Assembly: GCA_964545075.1 (NCBI GenBank) | Contig: CAZJFS010000075.1 | Location: 1 to 19,760, forward strand | From: DAOPXV01 sp035352535 | GTDB lineage: Bacteria; Muiribacteriota; UBA9980 | DNA length: 19,760 nt | Reading direction: 5' to 3' | In this document: positions 15,719 to 19,760 of the stretch, one piece after another | How positions within the stretch are numbered: position 1 is the stretch's first letter | Layout of the letters: the number at the start of each line of letters is the position of its first letter | Position numbers and translations under genes: made by a program | The notes under the pieces: model-generated | Told to the model about the DNA's origin: nothing | Database searches by the model: none | Seen by the model: only the letters and a program-made list of their open reading frames with translations

Positions 15719-15785
15719 CCGAAAAAGTGTGGGCAAGGCCTTTGTCGCGTTTGAAAGGCTTTTGTCGCTTTACCTTTATTCGGAT
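15717..15785 (+). promoter_or_regulatory. Long-range stem in the decarboxylase leader
   Basis: The left arm 15717-15727 pairs with 15774-15785 over 11 bp with a single bulged A at 15778. Inside, GCCTTT (15738-15743) pairs with AAAGGC (15754-15759). The structure ends 8 nt before the ribosome-binding site, a position suited to control of translation. Confidence 0.4.
15735..15772 (+). repeat. Two-copy direct repeat with 20-nt period
   Basis: Copies 15735-15752 and 15755-15772 share the consensus AAGGCYTTTGTCGCKTT. The 20-nt period is about two helical turns, as expected for a pair of sites bound by a protein on the same DNA face. Confidence 0.6.
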
Positions 15786-15801
15786 TAAGGAATGAGGAAA
15801 T

Positions 15802-17739
15802 ATGGATTACAAGGTTCTTATATTAGATCCTGATTTAAAAATTCTTGAAGAAGAAGCCCGCGAGCTTCAAACCCGTGGGCTGAATGTCGTTTCAGCGGCA
15901 TGCTTTTCAGACGCTCTCGTCTGCCTTAAAAACGACGGCTCTATCCATGCCGTGCTTTCCGAATGGGAGGTGCCGATAGATCGTTCGGGTTCCGGAATGA
16001 TATGGAGCGGCGATATGTTCCGCCAGTTTTTAAGGATCCGCCATGACGTGAATATTTTTTTGTGCACCGGGGAAAAGGATGCGAAAAATATTCTGGATGG
16101 CGACAATATTAACGGATATTTTTACAAGGGCGATAAGGATTTTGATGATATCGCGCACAAGATAAAGGCCGAGGTTATAAATTCGAAACAGCGCGCTCCA
16201 TTCTTTGAAAAACTCGTGGAATATTCAAGAAAATCAAATGACGCATGGCATACGCCCGGGCACGCTTCGGGATATTCCGTCAAAAACTCGCCCTGGGTAA
16301 AGGATTTTTATGAATTTTTCGGCCAGAACCTTTTCGCTTCCGATATTTCCGTTTCGGTTCCGATGCTCGATTCGCTTCTGGAGCCGAAGGGCGTTATAAA
16401 AGAGGCTCAGGAACTTGCCGCGCGGGCGTTTTCAGCCCGTTATACTTTCTTTTCGACCAATGGCACATCGACTTCGAATAAAATATTACTTCAAACGCTC
16501 GTCAAACCTGGCGACTCGGTGATTCTTGACCGGAACTGCCATAAATCGGTTCACTATGGCGTTATAATTTCCGGAGCGGAGCCGATATACCTTATGCCTT
16601 CGGTAAATAACAATTATGGAATATTCGGCCCCGTCCCTAAAAAGCGTATAATAGAAGCCATGGACCGGGCGATAGCCGCGGGAAAGAGAGTCAAGGTGCT
16701 TTTTCTTACAAATTGCACTTACGACGGTCTGATATATGACATAGCCGATATAGTGAAGGAAGCGCACGCCAGAAGGATCAAGGTTATTGTCGACGAGGCC
16801 TGGTTCGGGTACGCCCGCTTCCATCCGGAATTTTATCCCTGCGCGATGGCGGCCGGCGCCGATTACTCCACTCAATCGACCCATAAGACGATGAGCGCTT
16901 TCAGCCAGGCGTCGATGATCCATGTCAACGATCCGGACTTTGAAAAGATCCACGATTTTTTCATGGAAAATCTGAACATGCACACGTCGACCTCGCCGCA
17001 GTATCCGATGATCGCGTCGCTCGATGTCGCCAGAAAGCAAATGGTGATGGAGGGTTACACGCTTTTATCGGAAAAGCTCGAAATGTCCGCCGCGCTTAAA
17101 ACGGCCATAAATTCACTTGAAAAATTCAGGGTCCTCGATCTTAATGACCTTATTTCCGAAGAGATCGCCGGAGACAATGTAAAGCTCGATCGCACGAAAC
17201 TTACCATAGATGTTTCAAAGACGGGTATGACGGCTAAGGAGATAGAGCATCTGCTAGAGACTAAATATAACATTCAAATTGAAAAAACCACTTTCAACAC
17301 CATTTCGATATTAATAACGATAGGCGCCACTCAGTCGAAGATGAACAGGCTTTTCTTCGCGCTTGAAAATATTGAAAAAAGTAGCGGAAACAGTAGTGCT
17401 GCCGCCTATGAAAAAATCTTGAAACATTTTAAGCTGACGCTTTCGCCAATGATGTTTCGCCCCCGTTACGCGTTCTTTTATTGCGAAGGAGAAAAAATGC
17501 TTTTGCGCGAAGCTAAAGACCGCGTTGCGACCACGATGATAGTGCCTTATCCTCCGGGAATTCCGCTTCTCGTTCCGGGTCAGCTCATAACCGAGGAGAT
17601 CATAGAGACGCTCGAGACCTACAGAGATTACGGCGTCGAGATCCATGGACTTTCCTCAGGCAGCGAACTTTCCGTTATGACGAAAGCCGAAGAGGAAGAG
17701 TTGCGCAGGCGCGCCGTCGATATAAAGGACATATCCTAA
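15802..17739 (+). CDS. Orn/Lys/Arg decarboxylase (PLP fold-type I) with CheY-like N-terminal domain
   Basis: A 645-residue cytoplasmic PLP enzyme that decarboxylates a basic amino acid to an amine, consuming a proton. Residues 1-125 form the receiver-like wing domain (D9, D11, E54, T89, K109 at positions equivalent to receiver sites). The catalytic part shows TPGHASG (151-157), STNGTSTSNK (218-227, phosphate site), RNCHKS with H247 (ring stacking), DEAW with D331 (pyridine N), and STHKTMSAFSQASMIH with the PLP lysine K362. The C-terminus has LPxPPGIP-like YPPGIPLLVPG. It is about 70 residues shorter than E. coli CadA, mainly between the catalytic and C-terminal parts. Lys, Arg or Orn cannot be told apart here. 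GAGG (15794-15797) precedes ATG 15802; the antiporter gene begins 1 nt after the stop. Confidence 0.88.
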   Translation: MDYKVLILDPDLKILEEEARELQTRGLNVVSAACFSDALVCLKNDGSIHAVLSEWEVPIDRSGSGMIWSGDMFRQFLRIRHDVNIFLCTGEKDAKNILDGDNINGYFYKGDKDFDDIAHKIKAEVINSKQRAPFFEKLVEYSRKSNDAWHTPGHASGYSVKNSPWVKDFYEFFGQNLFASDISVSVPMLDSLLEPKGVIKEAQELAARAFSARYTFFSTNGTSTSNKILLQTLVKPGDSVILDRNCHKSVHYGVIISGAEPIYLMPSVNNNYGIFGPVPKKRIIEAMDRAIAAGKRVKVLFLTNCTYDGLIYDIADIVKEAHARRIKVIVDEAWFGYARFHPEFYPCAMAAGADYSTQSTHKTMSAFSQASMIHVNDPDFEKIHDFFMENLNMHTSTSPQYPMIASLDVARKQMVMEGYTLLSEKLEMSAALKTAINSLEKFRVLDLNDLISEEIAGDNVKLDRTKLTIDVSKTGMTAKEIEHLLETKYNIQIEKTTFNTISILITIGATQSKMNRLFFALENIEKSSGNSSAAAYEKILKHFKLTLSPMMFRPRYAFFYCEGEKMLLREAKDRVATTMIVPYPPGIPLLVPGQLITEEIIETLETYRDYGVEIHGLSSGSELSVMTKAEEEELRRRAVDIKDIS

Positions 17740-17740
17740 A

Positions 17741-19240
17741 ATGGTCGACTACTCCTATTATTCGCTGATCCCCGCGGCGGTCACCATACTTTTTTCGGTT
17801 GCCACTCATAAGGTTTCTCTTTCTCTTTTTCTCGGAATAGTTTCGGGAGTGGCGGTGATTTCGGGATTATCCCCGGCGGCGTTTTTCAATAACTTCATAT
17901 CGCATATTTACGCGGCGTTCGCCGACGCCGAACGGCTCGAAATAGCATTATTTGTTATGCTGGTTGGCGGCCTTCTTGAAATGATATCGGCGAGCGGAGC
18001 TTATTACGCGCTGGCCGAAAGTCTCGCCCGCGTTCTTGGGAACGCCCGGCGCTCGCGTCTGGCGACCTGGTTTCTCGGCGTTTTAATGTTCTTCGACGAT
18101 TATGCCAATGTTTTGATAGCCGGTTCATCCATGCGAAAGATAAACGCGGTACATCACGTTTCTCCGGCTCTTATCGCCTACATCGTCGATATAGTTTCGG
18201 AGATAGCTTCGGTTGCCATAATATCCACATGGGCCGCGTACGAGGGTTCCATAATGCTTGAATCAGCTTTGAAATTGGGCGTTAAAATGACTTCCTCGGA
18301 GCTTATGATGTCGTCGCTCCCGTATCATTTTTATACGTATTTCGGAATATTTTTCGCTCTACTTACCGCGTATTCGGGTAAATGGCTCGGATACGGTCTC
18401 GAAAAACATATGTCGCATAACGCTATGCGCGTCGAGGCGGCGCATTCGGAATCCGTCCGGCTGATACACGTCGCCGCTCCGCTTGCGACTATGATCGCTT
18501 TCTCTTTCGGCGGGCTTTTCGCCGTCGGGTATACAAGGCTCGTTCTGGCGGGAGACATGGACCGCTCTCTGATGAAGATACTTTCGAAAGCGCCGACGAT
18601 CGAAGTGCTTCTTGCGTCGATCGTAATTTCGTCCATTTTATGCGTCATTCTGATGAAGAAGGACGGCGTAATGAAGGAGCGTTCTTATTTAAGGGTTTTC
18701 GTTCGCGGCAAGATGGAGATGTTCCAGGCCGCCCTTATCATAATGCTTTCGAACGGTCTCGCTAAAGTTTCAGGCGATCTCGGAACCGGCGCTTTTATAA
18801 CTGGTTCGGTCGGATCGTTTGTCGCTCCATACGCGGTGCCGGCGCTTATATTCGCCGTTTCGTCGCTTATAACGGTCGCGACCGGCTTCAGCTGGAGTTC
18901 GATGGCGATAATGATGCCTGTCGGTTATCAGATGGGCATTTCAAGCTTCGGGCCGGGTTCGCTTCCTCTGATCTCCGGGGCCGTCATTTGCGGCGCGATT
19001 TCCGGCGCGCACCTCGTTCCTTTTTCGGATAAAAGCGTCATGACCGCCGCCGCGTGTAAAATAACTCCGATGTATCATGTCAGGACGCAATTTTTAAATG
19101 TTATGGCCGCTATCGTGGTCTCGTTTTTCGCGTTTCTAGCCATCGGCCTTTCATGTCCCGTTATTTTATGCTTTCTGATTGGAATAGCCGTCATTTCAGC
19201 CATTCATATCATCTTCGCCGGCGAGAGCGCCAAAAATTAA
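17741..19240 (+). CDS. NhaC-family Na+/H+ antiporter-type membrane transporter
   Basis: A 499-residue polytopic inner-membrane protein with about 11-12 hydrophobic segments. Family features seen: FFDDYANVLIAGSSMRKI at about 125-142 (the D-D-Y-A-N of NhaC-type carriers), GFSWSSMAIMMPVGYQMG in the second half, and ISGAHLVPFSDKSVMTAAAC near the end, matching the typical G-x-x-x-S-P-x-S-D motif region. Family members exchange Na+ for H+, and some relatives exchange organic substrates. Position 1 nt after the decarboxylase, with AAAGGA (17724-17729) inside that gene, indicates co-translation; it may restore pH or cation balance, or carry the amino acid or amine. The substrate is inferred, not shown. 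The stop codon overlaps that of the opposing gene. Confidence 0.82.
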   Translation: MVDYSYYSLIPAAVTILFSVATHKVSLSLFLGIVSGVAVISGLSPAAFFNNFISHIYAAFADAERLEIALFVMLVGGLLEMISASGAYYALAESLARVLGNARRSRLATWFLGVLMFFDDYANVLIAGSSMRKINAVHHVSPALIAYIVDIVSEIASVAIISTWAAYEGSIMLESALKLGVKMTSSELMMSSLPYHFYTYFGIFFALLTAYSGKWLGYGLEKHMSHNAMRVEAAHSESVRLIHVAAPLATMIAFSFGGLFAVGYTRLVLAGDMDRSLMKILSKAPTIEVLLASIVISSILCVILMKKDGVMKERSYLRVFVRGKMEMFQAALIIMLSNGLAKVSGDLGTGAFITGSVGSFVAPYAVPALIFAVSSLITVATGFSWSSMAIMMPVGYQMGISSFGPGSLPLISGAVICGAISGAHLVPFSDKSVMTAAACKITPMYHVRTQFLNVMAAIVVSFFAFLAIGLSCPVILCFLIGIAVISAIHIIFAGESAKN

Positions 19241-19760
19241 CATATTTTTTTTATAATGCGGTCGTTGCCGTTTCTGGCCGTGAAATTGATTTTGTCGAAA
19301 AATTCGAGGATGCCGATGGCATATTTTCTTGAAAATCCGGTTTTTTCCTTGAACTCTATAACCGTAAAAGAGCCTTTTTGGCGGCAGAGCTCTTCCGCCA
19401 CGCCTTTGTAATGGATAAATTGTTCGGGCGATATATAATAATTTTCGAATATTTTATAGATCTGTTTTTCAAATTCCATGAATTTCAAGGTTTGCGTGAA
19501 AAGTCCGGACTGATTTTTAGGCAGCGGTCTTTTTACCTCTTCGATATCTTTCGGCTCCGCCGTTTTTTCACTAAATATAGCGAGTATTTTTTTCCTCATG
19601 GATTCCGCGACCGGGTCCGTGAGCTTTGAAAAGCCTTCCGTTTCAGAGGACGTCAGCGTATAAGCGCCTTCGCTGTATGCGACTTTTTTTTCGGATAAAA
19701 GCGTTTCGAGTATGTAATTATAAAACTCCGTCTTATATTTTTCGTTTGTTATTCCCGCGG
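19237..19760 (-). CDS. selB: C-terminal part of selenocysteine-specific elongation factor SelB (partial)
   Basis: The minus-strand frame is open from the window edge (19760) to a TAA at 19239-19237 and gives about 173 residues, so the start and the GTPase domain lie outside. The sequence is helical/winged-helix with the signature FKEKTGFSRKYAIGILEFFD followed by T-A-R-N-G-N-D-R, which matches the last winged-helix domain of SelB (typically F-R-D-x-x-x-x-S-R-K-Y-A-x-x-L-L-E-x-x-D ... T-x-R-x-G-D-x-R). This domain binds the SECIS hairpin of selenoprotein mRNAs. Position 19599 is a Met inside the frame, not the start. The gene is convergent with the antiporter gene. Confidence 0.85.
   Translation of the reverse strand, partial: AGITNEKYKTEFYNYILETLLSEKKVAYSEGAYTLTSSETEGFSKLTDPVAESMRKKILAIFSEKTAEPKDIEEVKRPLPKNQSGLFTQTLKFMEFEKQIYKIFENYYISPEQFIHYKGVAEELCRQKGSFTVIEFKEKTGFSRKYAIGILEFFDKINFTARNGNDRIIKKIC

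Larger units (their letters stand above)
15462..15801 (+). other. Long non-coding leader region of the decarboxylase operon
   Basis: A 340-nt stretch with no supported gene. From 5' to 3' it holds a candidate promoter (15515-15543), a hairpin and palindrome cluster (15621-15660), a second candidate promoter (15688-15718), and a long-range stem enclosing a direct repeat (15717-15785), ending at the GAGG ribosome-binding site (15794-15797). I could not match it to a known riboswitch class. Confidence 0.5.

Noticed and set aside
16486..17040. 184-residue ORF on the minus strand
   Set aside because: It is a mirror of the conserved decarboxylase core; His/Arg-rich with no domain signal.
19378..19629. 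83-residue + strand ORF at the end of the window
   Set aside because: Antisense to the SelB winged-helix coding frame; no domain signal.

Overview
The window is a 19.8-kb piece of a bacterial chromosome with moderate GC content, densely coded and almost entirely on the + strand. The organism is probably diderm (Gram-negative type). It encodes a beta-barrel protein ending in phenylalanine, two lipobox lipoproteins and several Sec signal peptides. It uses the MEP isoprenoid pathway and has a SelB-like factor, so it probably makes selenoproteins. The mix of Ig-repeat lipoprotein, FecR-domain protein, papain-like lipoprotein with fibronectin modules and Lys-rich exported proteins suggests an uncultured or little-studied lineage. 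I cannot name a phylum from sequence alone.

Layout. (1) 1-975: the last residues of a probable sensor histidine kinase, then an rmlD-type dTDP-4-dehydrorhamnose reductase with a TTG start. (2) 1143-7821: an envelope gene block behind a candidate promoter. It holds a 1136-residue Ig-repeat/propeller-like lipoprotein, a periplasmic FecR-domain protein, a Lys-rich exported protein of unknown function and an outer-membrane porin-like barrel with its own Lys-rich N-terminal segment. (3) 7823-12975: a NYN-domain (LabA/DUF88) putative ribonuclease with winged-helix-like modules, beginning 1 nt after the porin stop, then four MEP-pathway genes in the order ispD-ispE-dxr(ispC)-ispF. I see no strong terminator between 1143 and 12975, so these genes could share a long transcript. 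(4) 13267-15360: a lipoprotein papain-family (C1) cysteine peptidase with fibronectin-III-like repeats, closed by a strong intrinsic terminator at 15415-15461. (5) 15462-19240: a long non-coding leader with candidate promoters, hairpins and a direct repeat, then an Orn/Lys/Arg decarboxylase and, 1 nt after it, an NhaC-type antiporter; together they look like an amine/acid-stress or amino-acid-use operon. (6) 19237-19760, minus strand: the C-terminal winged-helix part of SelB, convergent with the antiporter gene and overlapping it by 4 nt at the stop codons.

How the genes fit together. The MEP genes supply enzymes from DXP reduction to the cyclodiphosphate; dxs, ispG and ispH are not here. Region 2 looks like a coordinated outer-membrane/periplasm module whose job is not known. 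The decarboxylase-antiporter pair fits proton-consuming decarboxylation combined with cation or substrate exchange. No tRNA, rRNA, CRISPR array, insertion sequence, phage gene or integrase was seen. The most unusual points are the Lys-rich envelope pair beside FecR, the NYN/winged-helix protein leading an isoprenoid operon, the non-canonical papain active site, and the structured leader of the decarboxylase operon.
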